A stretch of 64,000 nucleotides of DNA from the NCBI GenBank assembly GCA_020632795.1, contig JACKEV010000012.1:372001-436000 (forward strand). The letters are read 5' to 3'. Source of the stretch: Alphaproteobacteria bacterium. GTDB taxonomy: Bacteria; Myxococcota_A; UBA796; CAJQPC01. The notes under the pieces were generated by a model that was given only the letters and a program-made list of their open reading frames with translations, was not told the origin of the DNA and made no database searches. Position numbers and translations under genes: made by a program. Positions 25,609 to 34,591 of the stretch are shown here, piece after piece; the first letter of the stretch is position 1, and each line of letters opens with the position of its first letter.

Positions 25609-26574
25609 ATGCCCCGAAAGACCGACCCCACCCGCCAGCAGCTCGCCGCGCTCGCCGCGATCGACGACCCCTCCACGCCTGAGGCCCGCGCCCTGGTGCG
25701 CAAGGCCCTGCGGGGCCGCAGCGGACATGTGGCCGCCAGCGCCGCCGAGCTGCTGGCCCAGGAGGGGCTGGCCGACGCCGTGCCCGAGCTGCTCGCCGCG
25801 CTGGAGCGCTTCTACACCGACCCGGTGAAGCGGGACCCCGGCTGCGTCGCCAAGCTCGCCATCCTCACCGCCCTGGACCGGCTGGACCTCCCCGACCCCG
25901 CGCCCTTCCTGGCGGCGTCGACCTACCAGCAGCTCGAGCCGGCCTGGGGGCCGCCCGAGGACACCGCGGTGTCGCTGCGGGCGCGGGCGGCGCTGGCCCT
26001 GGGGCGGGTGTTCACCGACGAGGCGCTGGTGGCCCTGGGCGCGGCGCTCGGGGATCCCGCTCCGCACGTCCGCAGCGCGGCGGCCGAGGCCCTGCAGGAG
26101 CGCGGCGGGGGTGCGGCGGCGGCGCTGCTGGCCCTGCGGGTGCGCCTGGGGGACGAAGACCCGGTGGCCCGAGGCGACTGCATGGGGGCGCTGGTGCGCC
26201 TCAGCCCGGAGCGCGGGGTGGCCATGCTGGCCCCGCTCTTGCGGGACCCGGACATCGGCGAGCGGGAGCTGGCCGCCCTGTCCCTGGGGGAGTCCCGCCA
26301 GCCCGAGGCCCTGGCCGCGCTGGTCGCGTGGCTGGACCGGGTGGTGCTGGAGACCGAGCGCGCCCTGGCCATCGCCGCCATCGGCGCCCACCGCAGCGAG
26401 GCCGCCCAGCGGGTGCTGCTGGAGCTGGTCGAGGACGGCAGCCTGCGCGACGTGGAGCGGGCCGCCCGCGCCCTGGCCCGGCAGGGGGCCACCCTGGATC
26501 AGGTGCGCGGGGTCGTCGTCCGTGATGCCGATCGCGTCGGGATCGTGGAGGAGGCGTTCGCGGATCAGAGGTAG
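25609..26574 (+). CDS. HEAT-repeat protein
   Basis: The 321-residue protein consists of helical repeats of about 30 residues, for example EARALVRKALRGRSGHVAAS, ALGAALGDPAPHVRSAAAEA and AMLAPLLRDPDIGERELAAL. This is the HEAT/PBS-lyase repeat pattern, usually a protein-binding scaffold. No signal peptide is seen. It converges with the DUF4157 gene and overlaps it by ten bases. Partner unknown. Confidence 0.75.
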   Translation: MPRKTDPTRQQLAALAAIDDPSTPEARALVRKALRGRSGHVAASAAELLAQEGLADAVPELLAALERFYTDPVKRDPGCVAKLAILTALDRLDLPDPAPFLAASTYQQLEPAWGPPEDTAVSLRARAALALGRVFTDEALVALGAALGDPAPHVRSAAAEALQERGGGAAAALLALRVRLGDEDPVARGDCMGALVRLSPERGVAMLAPLLRDPDIGERELAALSLGESRQPEALAALVAWLDRVVLETERALAIAAIGAHRSEAAQRVLLELVEDGSLRDVERAARALARQGATLDQVRGVVVRDADRVGIVEEAFADQR

Positions 26575-29500
26575 CCGAGCTGCCGCAGCCGGGTCTGGAT
26601 CTGGGCCGGCGTGAACCCCCGACGCTGGAGCTGCCGGATGAGCAGCACAGCGGTCCCGCGTGGCCGCTCGACCACGGGCCGCCCCCGGGACAGGTCCATG
26701 ACGGACGACGCCCGGCGGACGTGGCCCCAGGCCGCGGGCGGGACGATGGTGGCCGCAGGCGCGGCGGCGGCGGCCGTTGGGGCTGCGGCGACGGTGTCCG
26801 GCACCTCGGCGGCCCCGAGCGCCGCCGAGACGTCCTCGCTCGCGCGCAGGTCTCCGACGTCGGCGTCCGCAGCGCGCTCGGCGTCACGATCGTCTGTGAG
26901 GCCGAGGAAGGTCTCCTCCTCCTCGCGCTCGGCGTCGCCAGGGGCGCTGGTGTCGTCCTCAAACCCGAAGGCCGCTGGCCCGGCCATCAGCGCGTCGACG
27001 GTGCTTTCGGAGCCGCTGCCCGTGGCCGGCTCGACGCCGCTGGCGCCCAACGAAAGCGCTGCGGTAGCCGAGGGGTCGGCGTACGCCCCAAGCGTGAAGC
27101 TGTCCGGGCCCTTCTTCATCTTCGGGTGGACCTCGCCACCACGGTGGCCCCATTCGACCCTGTACGGGCCGGTGTATTCGTCGGGGTAGATGGGGCGGGG
27201 GCCTGGTCTGGCCTCGCCCTTGGCGCGCGTGGTCTCCCCGAACCACGCCGGCGTCTCCGCTGCGCGGCGCAGCTTCGTGTAGGGTGCCTCGCGCTCCAGG
27301 CTGGCCGGCGTGTCTGCCATCAGCTTGTCCTGGAGCTGGTTGATCGGGTTCTTCAGCCGCCGGATCTCCATGACGATCTTGGGCTCTCGCAGGATGAGCC
27401 CGCCGCGGGTGTGGTAGGTGTAGGTCGTGGGGATGGCCTTGCCGGTGATCGAACCGGGGCTGCTCTTTTTACTGCTCCAGGCGACGCGCTCGGTCCGACC
27501 GAGCTCGTCCTTGTGTCCCTTGTGCGACAGCTGATACCGGCGCCCCCACCGGGCCGTGTCTCCCTCGGGGAAGAAGTATTTGATCTTGTTGAAGGTCTCC
27601 TCGGTGGGCTCGTAGGTCCCTCCGATCTCCTCCTGGACGGCGGCCGCGCTGCTATGGATGAAGCGGACGAAGTCCGGCATGTGGTCGGGCGTGGTGAGGT
27701 GGAAGAGGAGGGTCTTCTCAAACGCGTTCAGCGCCTCGCGCACCAGGTCGCCGTGGCCGGTCTTGTGCAGCAGCGGGTAGGCGCCCTTGGTGTCCTCCTC
27801 GGTCTTGGCGATGTCGTAGATGGCCAGGGTGAGCACCGAGGTCAGGTTGGCCAGGGGGCGACCCCCGGACCAGCCCACGCCGCCGCGCAGGGTCAAGGCG
27901 AGGGGGGTGACCTGGTCTCGCACGTAGACGTTCGCCAGCTCGCGGGCCTTCCTGAAGCGCTTGTACTCGTTGATCTCGTCGCCCTTGGTCTCGCTCTCTC
28001 GCTGCCAGAGGTCCAGCAGGGCCTCGTCGTCCATGTCGCCCAGGCGGCCCAGGGAGACCTCCAGGTTGGTCTGGGGGGAGCGGAAGGCGTCGATCTCCTC
28101 GGTCGCGGCGGGCGGGGCCGTCATGGCCGGGGTGTCCGCGTCGTTCCCGAGCGAGAGGGTCGACTGCGACCGGGTGTACGCCTCCGGGATCTTCCCGCGG
28201 CTGCGGGCTTTGTGGAGGGCCATCAGGGACGCCAGGCCGCCGCCGCTGGCGTCGGTGAATCGGATGGTCTTCGGCTCCTTCTTCTTCCTCTTTTTCTTCC
28301 CCTTCTTCTTCTTGGTCGTCGCAGCGGGGACGGGGACCGGGACGCCCATCGCCGACGCGGACCCGCTCGCGGTCACCGGCAGGGTCGCGGCGTGGACCAG
28401 CGCCCGAGGGGGGGGCATGGGGGGGCCCGCCGCGCCGGTTCCGGCGGTTTCGGGGGACGGCCCGGTCGTGGGGGGCGTGACCGAAACCCCCGAGGCGGAC
28501 CGGTCGACCCCTGTGGGCATGGAGACAGCGGAGGCCATGGGCGTGGGCGCCAGGCGGGTGGTGGAGGCGGCGCTGGCCACGGAGGCCATGCTGGACATGG
28601 GGATTGGCGCGGGGACGCGCAGCGCGTCACCCTCCGTGGCGGAGCGCGTCATCGCCCCGCGCGCCGACGGCGCGCCGGACGACATCGCCGATACCCCCGA
28701 GTCGTCCAGGAGCGAGCCCATCGTGGCGATCCGCTCCAGCTCTTCGGCCTCATCGGCGAAGCTGCGGTAGGCGCACTGCACCGCGTCCATCTTCGACTCA
28801 AGCTTGTACTCCGCCAGCCCGGCGTCGCCCTTGACGGCGTCGGCCAGCAGCTGGTTGTAGTGGTGGACCAGCTCCGCGACGGTCACGATTCGGTCGTCCA
28901 GATCCTTGAAGGACTGCTCCACGAGTCGGCTGACGACGCCCCGCCGCTCGTGCACCCGGGCGTCGCGGGCGGGTGCGGGCCCGAAGATCAGCTCTACGCA
29001 GCCGATCATCCCGTCGGTGACCACCTTGCTGTGGAACTTGGCCTGATCCGTCGACAGCTTGAGCAGGGGCCAGTCGGTCTCCCTCGTCTTGGCGGTGCCC
29101 CTGTGCGTCACGCCGGGTCGCCGAGACATGACCGGCGTCACCGCGACGTCCCAGCCGTACTTGAGCCCCTCCGCGCGCAGGCGGGCGTCCCGCAGCTCGT
29201 TCTCGACGCCCAGGGTGAACTCCCCAGCGAGGGGCTCCACCCGGTCGTCGGCCTTGCCGGCGAAGGCCTCCTCGACCGAGAACATGCCGTCGTAGCCGCG
29301 GGTGACCCACTCGGTGATGTTGCCCTCGAAGACCCGCCAGTTGACGGTCCGCTTCTCGGCGGCGACCAGCAGGCCCTCGACCTGGCGGTGCGCCTCCTCG
29401 GCCACCTCCCCGGCGTCGGCGGTCCTGGGGTCGTACTCGACGTCCACCCACTCGCTGCCCTTGTACAGGCGCAGGTACTTCATGCCCGGCTTGCGCTCCC

Positions 29501-30014
29501 GCTGGAGGACCGGAGCGGAGGGCGGCGCGGCGGTCTGCTGGGCGGCGTGGACGGCCTCGTGGACCAGGGTGGCGTGGCTGTCCGGAGACGACGCCCGCAG
29601 GCCCTCCCCCAGGAAGATGTCCGGGCCCGCGGTGACCGCGCGGGCATGCACGCTGTCGGCGAACATGCGGGCGATCGGGGACTCGTGGACCCGGACGTGC
29701 CCCATCGCGACGCCGAGCTTCTCGCTCAGGGCGTCGGCCAGGCTGGGGGCGAGGGGCTCGCCGCCGCCGCGCGCCTGACGCAGAAAGGACCGGGCCCGGG
29801 GGGAGATGTCGTCCAGGCCCAGCCCGGTGGGGCGGGCCAGCAGCCCGACCGGCGCGCCGGCCGCGACGGCCCGGGCCTGGGCCTCGCTGGCGTCCTCGGC
29901 GAGCAGGCTGCGCAGCCCGGGGTGAGGTTGAGGGTGGGCGACGGCGCGCGCCGGGGTGGCCTCAGGGGCCTCCCGAGCCTCGGCGCGCTCGGCGGGGGCG
30001 TGCTCCACGGGCAT
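26565..30014 (-). CDS. Large DUF4157-domain protein
   Basis: The ATG at 30014 follows AGGAGG. In this 1149-residue protein, residues about 95-160 form a DUF4157 domain: VRVHESPIARMFADSVHARA, GPDIFLGEG, and a zincin-like HEAVHAAQQ (His152, Glu153, His156). DUF4157 proteins are often encoded with extracellular contractile injection systems, but no sheath or baseplate gene is in this window. The middle has a basic run (KKKKGKKKRKKK) and Ser/Thr/Pro-rich linkers. LGVENELRDARLRA and GMIGCVELIFGP could hint at an amidoligase-type fold; this is a weak resemblance. The C-terminus has an acidic region and a short helical ending. Confidence 0.7.
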   Translation of the reverse strand: MPVEHAPAERAEAREAPEATPARAVAHPQPHPGLRSLLAEDASEAQARAVAAGAPVGLLARPTGLGLDDISPRARSFLRQARGGGEPLAPSLADALSEKLGVAMGHVRVHESPIARMFADSVHARAVTAGPDIFLGEGLRASSPDSHATLVHEAVHAAQQTAAPPSAPVLQRERKPGMKYLRLYKGSEWVDVEYDPRTADAGEVAEEAHRQVEGLLVAAEKRTVNWRVFEGNITEWVTRGYDGMFSVEEAFAGKADDRVEPLAGEFTLGVENELRDARLRAEGLKYGWDVAVTPVMSRRPGVTHRGTAKTRETDWPLLKLSTDQAKFHSKVVTDGMIGCVELIFGPAPARDARVHERRGVVSRLVEQSFKDLDDRIVTVAELVHHYNQLLADAVKGDAGLAEYKLESKMDAVQCAYRSFADEAEELERIATMGSLLDDSGVSAMSSGAPSARGAMTRSATEGDALRVPAPIPMSSMASVASAASTTRLAPTPMASAVSMPTGVDRSASGVSVTPPTTGPSPETAGTGAAGPPMPPPRALVHAATLPVTASGSASAMGVPVPVPAATTKKKKGKKKRKKKEPKTIRFTDASGGGLASLMALHKARSRGKIPEAYTRSQSTLSLGNDADTPAMTAPPAATEEIDAFRSPQTNLEVSLGRLGDMDDEALLDLWQRESETKGDEINEYKRFRKARELANVYVRDQVTPLALTLRGGVGWSGGRPLANLTSVLTLAIYDIAKTEEDTKGAYPLLHKTGHGDLVREALNAFEKTLLFHLTTPDHMPDFVRFIHSSAAAVQEEIGGTYEPTEETFNKIKYFFPEGDTARWGRRYQLSHKGHKDELGRTERVAWSSKKSSPGSITGKAIPTTYTYHTRGGLILREPKIVMEIRRLKNPINQLQDKLMADTPASLEREAPYTKLRRAAETPAWFGETTRAKGEARPGPRPIYPDEYTGPYRVEWGHRGGEVHPKMKKGPDSFTLGAYADPSATAALSLGASGVEPATGSGSESTVDALMAGPAAFGFEDDTSAPGDAEREEEETFLGLTDDRDAERAADADVGDLRASEDVSAALGAAEVPDTVAAAPTAAAAAPAATIVPPAAWGHVRRASSVMDLSRGRPVVERPRGTAVLLIRQLQRRGFTPAQIQTRLRQLGYL

Positions 30015-30078
30015 CGGCGAACCTCCTGTCCGGGCCGCATGATGGCACACCCGCCGTGGATCGCGGCGGCCCCGGTGC

Positions 30079-30432
30079 TCAGAAGTTCGCGCGCATCCAG
30101 TCGACGATGGCCTGGGCCTGCTCGGCGGTGACGTCGACGGGCTCCATGTCTCCGTGGCCGTTCAGGATGACGTCCACGATGAAGGCGTCGTCGTGGCGCC
30201 CCAGCTCGGGCCGGATGTTCGGCCCGGAGGCCGTCCCGCCCCCGCTGGGACCGTGGCAGGTCTCGCAGTGGTCGGCGTAGAGCACGGCGCCGTCCATCTC
30301 CAGCGTGCCGGTGTCATCGGCAGCGCTGTCATCGGTGGTGGCGGACGAGTCGTCGGTGGCGGCGCTGTCGTCGGCGTCCTTGTCGCCGCAGCCGACGGCC
30401 AGCAGGGCGAGCACGAGCAGGGATCGGTTCAT
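30079..30432 (-). CDS. Monoheme cytochrome c lipoprotein
   Basis: The 117-residue product has a lipobox (LLAVGC), an acidic spacer of DDSA/DDSS units, and a cytochrome c domain with CETCH and a distal Met in GHGDMEPV. GGAGGAG precedes the ATG at 30432. It probably carries electrons at the periplasmic face of a membrane. It follows the aromatic hydroxylase gene in the same direction by 80 bases. Confidence 0.85.
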   Translation of the reverse strand: MNRSLLVLALLAVGCGDKDADDSAATDDSSATTDDSAADDTGTLEMDGAVLYADHCETCHGPSGGGTASGPNIRPELGRHDDAFIVDVILNGHGDMEPVDVTAEQAQAIVDWMRANF

Positions 30433-30484
30433 CAGGGGTCTCCTCCAGCCGGGGAGACTATCCGCGCTGCGGGGAGGGTGGCCA

Positions 30485-30516
30485 CCCCGCGTAAGCTCAG
30501 CCCCGCGTAAGCTCAG
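30485..30516. repeat. Two perfect 16-bp tandem copies
   Basis: CCCCGCGTAAGCTCAG occurs at 30485-30500 and again at 30501-30516. The second copy contains the stop codon of the aromatic hydroxylase gene. It looks like a small recent duplication. Confidence 0.8.
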
Positions 30517-31391
30517 CAGAGCGGCCCGGCGCCTTCGGTGACCGGCGGCGCCACCCCGTCCCGCCAGCGGCCCTCCTCCACCCAGCGCGTCACGCCGTTG
30601 AGCATCGCGTCCAGGCTGGGGGCGACGTAGAGCCAGGGCTGATAGTCGGTGGGGTCGTAGGGGGTCGCGCCCATCGCGTCGGGGTCGAAGTCGCGCAGCT
30701 CGGGGCCGTCGTGGATGCGGGCGAGCTCCCCGCAGGAGGACAGCAGGCCCGCCCCCACCGCCCGGAGCTGCCCGGCTTCGAGGGCCAGCCCGAACTCCAC
30801 CGTGTACCAGTAGACCCGGGAGAGCCGGGCCACCTCGGCCTCGGTCGCGACCCCCGCCGCCCGGCCCATCGCCTGGTTCACCGCGGCCACGCCCGGGTGC
30901 ATCAGGCTGGCCGCGTGGCCGATCAGCTCGTGCAGGACGTCGGGCTCGGGGGTGTAGAAGGGCCGGGAGTGGTGGCGCACGTACTGGGTGGAGAGGAACA
31001 CGCCCTGCCCCAGGCGCACCAGGAAGGTGCGCGCGGCGACCAGCCCCGCCACCGGCTCCATGCGGAAGCCGGAGGCCGCGAACAGCCGGGGGTTCAGCGC
31101 GGAGAGCTGGGGGATGCGGTCGCGCTGCAGGCCCAGGCGGTCCTGGAGATCCACGAGGTCGGAGACGACGTGGGCGCGGTGCAGCGGCCCGAGCGTCTGC
31201 CACACCGTGGACCACACCGCGTGCTCCGCCTCGGTGTAGGGGGCGTCGGGCACGGGCTGGCCGCTGCGGTGCTCGAGGGCGATGCGGGCGATGTGGTTCC
31301 GGCGGGCCCGGTAGACCGGGTCGCGGAAGCCGGGGTGGTCACGATCGAGCTGGACGAGGTCGACCTCGCCGGGGGGTCCTTCCTGGTGCAT
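30513..31391 (-). CDS. Aromatic amino acid hydroxylase (phenylalanine 4-monooxygenase-like)
   Basis: The 292-residue protein is of the single-domain bacterial type. The iron facial triad is His154 and His159 in DVLHELIGHAASL and Glu199 in VYWYTVEFGL. RTFLVRLGQGVFLSTQYVRH and FYTPEPD fit the family. The enzyme hydroxylates phenylalanine (or tryptophan) with tetrahydropterin and O2. The start at 31391 is chosen because upstream sequence lacks homology. It follows the DUF99 gene by 20 bases. Confidence 0.85.
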   Translation of the reverse strand: MHQEGPPGEVDLVQLDRDHPGFRDPVYRARRNHIARIALEHRSGQPVPDAPYTEAEHAVWSTVWQTLGPLHRAHVVSDLVDLQDRLGLQRDRIPQLSALNPRLFAASGFRMEPVAGLVAARTFLVRLGQGVFLSTQYVRHHSRPFYTPEPDVLHELIGHAASLMHPGVAAVNQAMGRAAGVATEAEVARLSRVYWYTVEFGLALEAGQLRAVGAGLLSSCGELARIHDGPELRDFDPDAMGATPYDPTDYQPWLYVAPSLDAMLNGVTRWVEEGRWRDGVAPPVTEGAGPLC

Positions 31392-31411
31392 GACTCCAGG
31401 GGTAGCATCCT

Positions 31412-32005
31412 TCAGGCCCGCTTGCCGCTCTGCCCGGTCTTCACCGCCGCCCCGATGAGGTGGGCGAGGCGCAGGGGCTCGGGCACCCGGCCCTGGTCGG
31501 TGAGCGCGGCCAGGGCGCGGGCCACCACCGGCGGGGCCTCGCCGACGACCTGGAAGACGAAGCCGCCCTCCTGGTGGATGGGGCCGGCCCGCTCCAGCAG
31601 GGCGAGGCGGCGGGGGGCGTCGTCGAAGCGCGCCAGCACCCGGCGCACCGCCAGCAGGTCGGGCGGACGGCGCATGACCGCCACACAGGGGCGCTCCAGG
31701 GCCTCGGCGAGCCTGGGCAGATCGATCAGGTTGAAGCCCCCGATCGCGACGCCGTCCAGCAGCACCGCGTGGACCTGGGCGTGGAATTTGCTGCATTGCA
31801 GCAATTCCAGGAGGACCTCGGTGGCGTCGGCGCCGTCCTTGGTGGCGGTGCCCCAGAGCATGCCTTCAAAGCGGGTCTCGCGGCACACGACGCCGGCCAC
31901 GCTCACCGGGCTGCCCGGCGCGTGGTCGAAGGGGGCGTCATCGAAGCCCACCGCCCGCAGCGCCCGGCCGCGCCGCAGGACCTCGCTCAGGGACTTCACC
32001 GACAC
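31412..32005 (-). CDS. DUF99-family protein
   Basis: The 197-residue protein matches the DUF99 pattern: LRAVGFDDAPFD, VSVAGVVCRE, EGMLWGTATKDGADATEVLL, AVLLDGVAIGGFNLIDL and CVAVMRRPPDLLAVRRVL. DUF99 is related to endonuclease V and is mainly archaeal, with scattered bacterial members. A nucleic-acid repair role is possible. It heads the leftward run with the aromatic hydroxylase and is divergent from the surface-protein gene across 57 bases. Confidence 0.75.
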   Translation of the reverse strand: MSVKSLSEVLRRGRALRAVGFDDAPFDHAPGSPVSVAGVVCRETRFEGMLWGTATKDGADATEVLLELLQCSKFHAQVHAVLLDGVAIGGFNLIDLPRLAEALERPCVAVMRRPPDLLAVRRVLARFDDAPRRLALLERAGPIHQEGGFVFQVVGEAPPVVARALAALTDQGRVPEPLRLAHLIGAAVKTGQSGKRA

Positions 32006-32062
32006 CTCCTCGTTCCTTTCATGGCAGACTCAGGGAGCTCAAGAAGACACAGGAGACGCACG

Positions 32063-34591
32063 ATGCGCACGAATCATGGCTTCACCGCCCTCCTCACGGC
32101 CGCCGGGCTGCTGACCAGCCCCAGCGTATTCGCTCAGGACCTCTGGTTCCAGGACACCATCCAGGGGGGCATCGCGGTGGACGCCTCCGGCGTGTCGACC
32201 GCCTACAACGGCAGCAGCACCCTGGAGTCCGGGGACGACTTCCTGGTGCAGATCCCGGCCACCGCCACGGTCACCGACGTCTGGGCCGTGCTCATCGGCA
32301 AGAACAGCGGCATCCAGAGCGACCCCACCGCGGACGTGGTCATCAACGGGGTGGACCTCACCGGCGCGACCCTGCTGGACAGCGACACCCGCCATCAGGT
32401 CTACGAATTGGACCCCGCGACCTGGGGCATCACCGGGGCGGGCAGCTACAGCTACCAGGAGAGCGGCGCGGCGGACTCCGGGATCCGCAGCGGCGTGGGG
32501 GTGGTCGGCACCGTGCTGGTGGTCATCTACGAGGACACCAGCCTGTTCGGCCAGCGCCAGGTGACCTTCGGCACCAACTACACCATCGACGGCACCTGGA
32601 CCTTCAACGGGCTGCTCACCTCGGGCGTCACCAACGACGCGGTGGTCTCCGCCGGCATCGGCTGGGAGTGCCACAGCGAGCAGGACGGCAGCTTCTACGT
32701 GGACAGCGTGCTGCTGAGCGCCTACGCCGGGGGCCGGGACGACGGGCAGAACACGACGAGCTGCACCGACTACAACTCCCTCATCACGGTGGGCTCTTTC
32801 GGGGTCGACGACACCGACACCCTGGTCGGGATCGTGGGGGACGACCCCGACGCCGAGCCCGGCGGCACCTCCAGCGACTCCCGGCTCTCCGATGAGCTGT
32901 GGCGGGTCTCCTACGCGGCCTCCGGCTCCATGGCCTTCGAGTACGACAAGCGGGACTCCGACGGCTGGGTGGTGCCCGTCTTCGTGGTCCTCGACGTGGA
33001 CAGCGACGGCGACGGCATCGCCGACGCCCAGGACACCGACGCCGACGACGACGGGCTCGCCAACGCCGACGAGGCCACCTACGGGACGGATCCCTTCAAC
33101 CCGGACACCGACGGAGACGGGCTGGACGACGGGGACGAGGTCAACACCTGGGGCAGCGACCCGACCGACCCGGACACCGACGGGGACGGGCTGGACGACG
33201 GGGACGAGGTCAACACCCACGGCACCGACCCCACCGTGTCCGACACCGACAGCGACGGCCTGAGCGACGGGGAGGAGGTGAACACCCACGGCACCGACCC
33301 GCTGACCGCAGACACGGACGGGGACGGGCTGGGCGACGGGGACGAGGTCAACATCTACGGCACCGACCCCCTGAGCGACGATGACGCCGACAGCGACGGC
33401 CTGAGCGACGCCGAGGAGGTGCTCACCCACGGCACCGACCCCCACAACGACGACACCGACAGCGACGGGCTCACGGACGGGGACGAGGTGGACATCCACG
33501 GCACCGACCCGCTGAGCAGCGACACCGACGGCGACGGCTGCAGCGACGGCCAGGAGGTCAGCGACGGCACCGACCCGCTGGACGATGACATGGACGACGA
33601 CGGCGTCTCCGACTGCCAGGAGGTCGCCGACGGCACCGATCCGACCGACGCGGACACCGACGGCGACGGCGTGGACGACCTCCAGGAGTCGATCGACGGC
33701 ACCGACCCGCTCGACGATGACACCGATGATGACGGCCTCACGGACGGCGAGGAGGCCAGCCGGGGCACCGACCCGCTCGACGAGGACACCGACGGCGACG
33801 GGCTCACGGATGGGGACGAGGTGGACATCCACGGCACCGACCCCACTGACCCCGACACCGACAGCGACAACCTGAGCGACGGGGATGAGGTCAACACCTA
33901 CAGCACCGACCCCCTGGACGCCGACACCGACGACGACAACCTGCCCGACGGCGCCGAGATCAACGCCGGCACCGACCCCCACGACCCCGACAGCGACGAC
34001 GGCGGGCGCAGCGACGGCGAGGAGGTGCTCATCGACGGCACCGACCCGCTGGACGCGAGCGACGATCTCTCCGACCGGGACGGCGACGGCCTGACCGACT
34101 ACGCCGAGGAGAACATCCACGGCACCGACCCCGACAACCCGGACACCGACAACGACGGGCTCAGCGACGGGGAGGAGGTCAACACCACCGGCACCGATCC
34201 GAACGACGACGACACCGACGACGACGGGCTGGGCGACGGCGATGAGGGCACCTACGGCGCGGACCCGCTGGACCCGGACAGCGACGACGACGGGCTCACC
34301 GACGGGGAGGAGGTCAGCCGCAGCACCGACCCGCTCAACCCCGACACCGACGGCGGCACGGTCTTCGACGGCGACGAGGTCGCCAACGGCACCGATCCGC
34401 TGGACCCGAGCGACGACCTCGATGACGGCGGCGACGACACCGGGATCGCGGGCGAGGACAAGGGCGGCGAGGGCTGCGGCTGCGCGTCCACGTCGCGAAG
34501 CGGCGCCTGGCCGGGCTGGCTGGCCCTGATGGCGCTCGTCACCCTGCGCCGTCGGCGCGGGGACCAGGAGGAGACCCCATGCGATCGGTGA
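32063..34591 (+). CDS. Calcium-binding surface protein with thrombospondin-3 repeats and MYXO-CTERM-like tail
   Basis: The start at 32063 follows ACAGGAGA. Of 842 residues, the first 25 are a signal peptide. Residues 26-310 form a beta-rich domain resembling DUF3344. From about 312 to 790 there are many DxDxDGxxDGxE units typical of thrombospondin type-3 repeats, which bind calcium. The C-terminus has EGCGCAST, a membrane helix (WPGWLALMALV) and TLRRRR, the layout of MYXO-CTERM sorting tails. It is probably anchored at the cell surface. Its end overlaps the next gene by 13 bases. Confidence 0.85.
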   Translation: MRTNHGFTALLTAAGLLTSPSVFAQDLWFQDTIQGGIAVDASGVSTAYNGSSTLESGDDFLVQIPATATVTDVWAVLIGKNSGIQSDPTADVVINGVDLTGATLLDSDTRHQVYELDPATWGITGAGSYSYQESGAADSGIRSGVGVVGTVLVVIYEDTSLFGQRQVTFGTNYTIDGTWTFNGLLTSGVTNDAVVSAGIGWECHSEQDGSFYVDSVLLSAYAGGRDDGQNTTSCTDYNSLITVGSFGVDDTDTLVGIVGDDPDAEPGGTSSDSRLSDELWRVSYAASGSMAFEYDKRDSDGWVVPVFVVLDVDSDGDGIADAQDTDADDDGLANADEATYGTDPFNPDTDGDGLDDGDEVNTWGSDPTDPDTDGDGLDDGDEVNTHGTDPTVSDTDSDGLSDGEEVNTHGTDPLTADTDGDGLGDGDEVNIYGTDPLSDDDADSDGLSDAEEVLTHGTDPHNDDTDSDGLTDGDEVDIHGTDPLSSDTDGDGCSDGQEVSDGTDPLDDDMDDDGVSDCQEVADGTDPTDADTDGDGVDDLQESIDGTDPLDDDTDDDGLTDGEEASRGTDPLDEDTDGDGLTDGDEVDIHGTDPTDPDTDSDNLSDGDEVNTYSTDPLDADTDDDNLPDGAEINAGTDPHDPDSDDGGRSDGEEVLIDGTDPLDASDDLSDRDGDGLTDYAEENIHGTDPDNPDTDNDGLSDGEEVNTTGTDPNDDDTDDDGLGDGDEGTYGADPLDPDSDDDGLTDGEEVSRSTDPLNPDTDGGTVFDGDEVANGTDPLDPSDDLDDGGDDTGIAGEDKGGEGCGCASTSRSGAWPGWLALMALVTLRRRRGDQEETPCDR
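33001..34430 (+). repeat. Tandem-repeat DNA encoding the thrombospondin-3 units
   Basis: The coding region is built of imperfect repeats around the core GACACCGACGGGGACGGGCT, with neighbouring copies near 33111 and 33171 almost identical at a 60-bp period. Such DNA can vary in copy number by recombination or slippage. Confidence 0.75.

Noticed and set aside
33001..34430. Regular repeats that might look like a CRISPR array
   Set aside because: The units are imperfect, in-frame and encode DxDxDG calcium-binding repeats; there are no unique spacers or cas genes.
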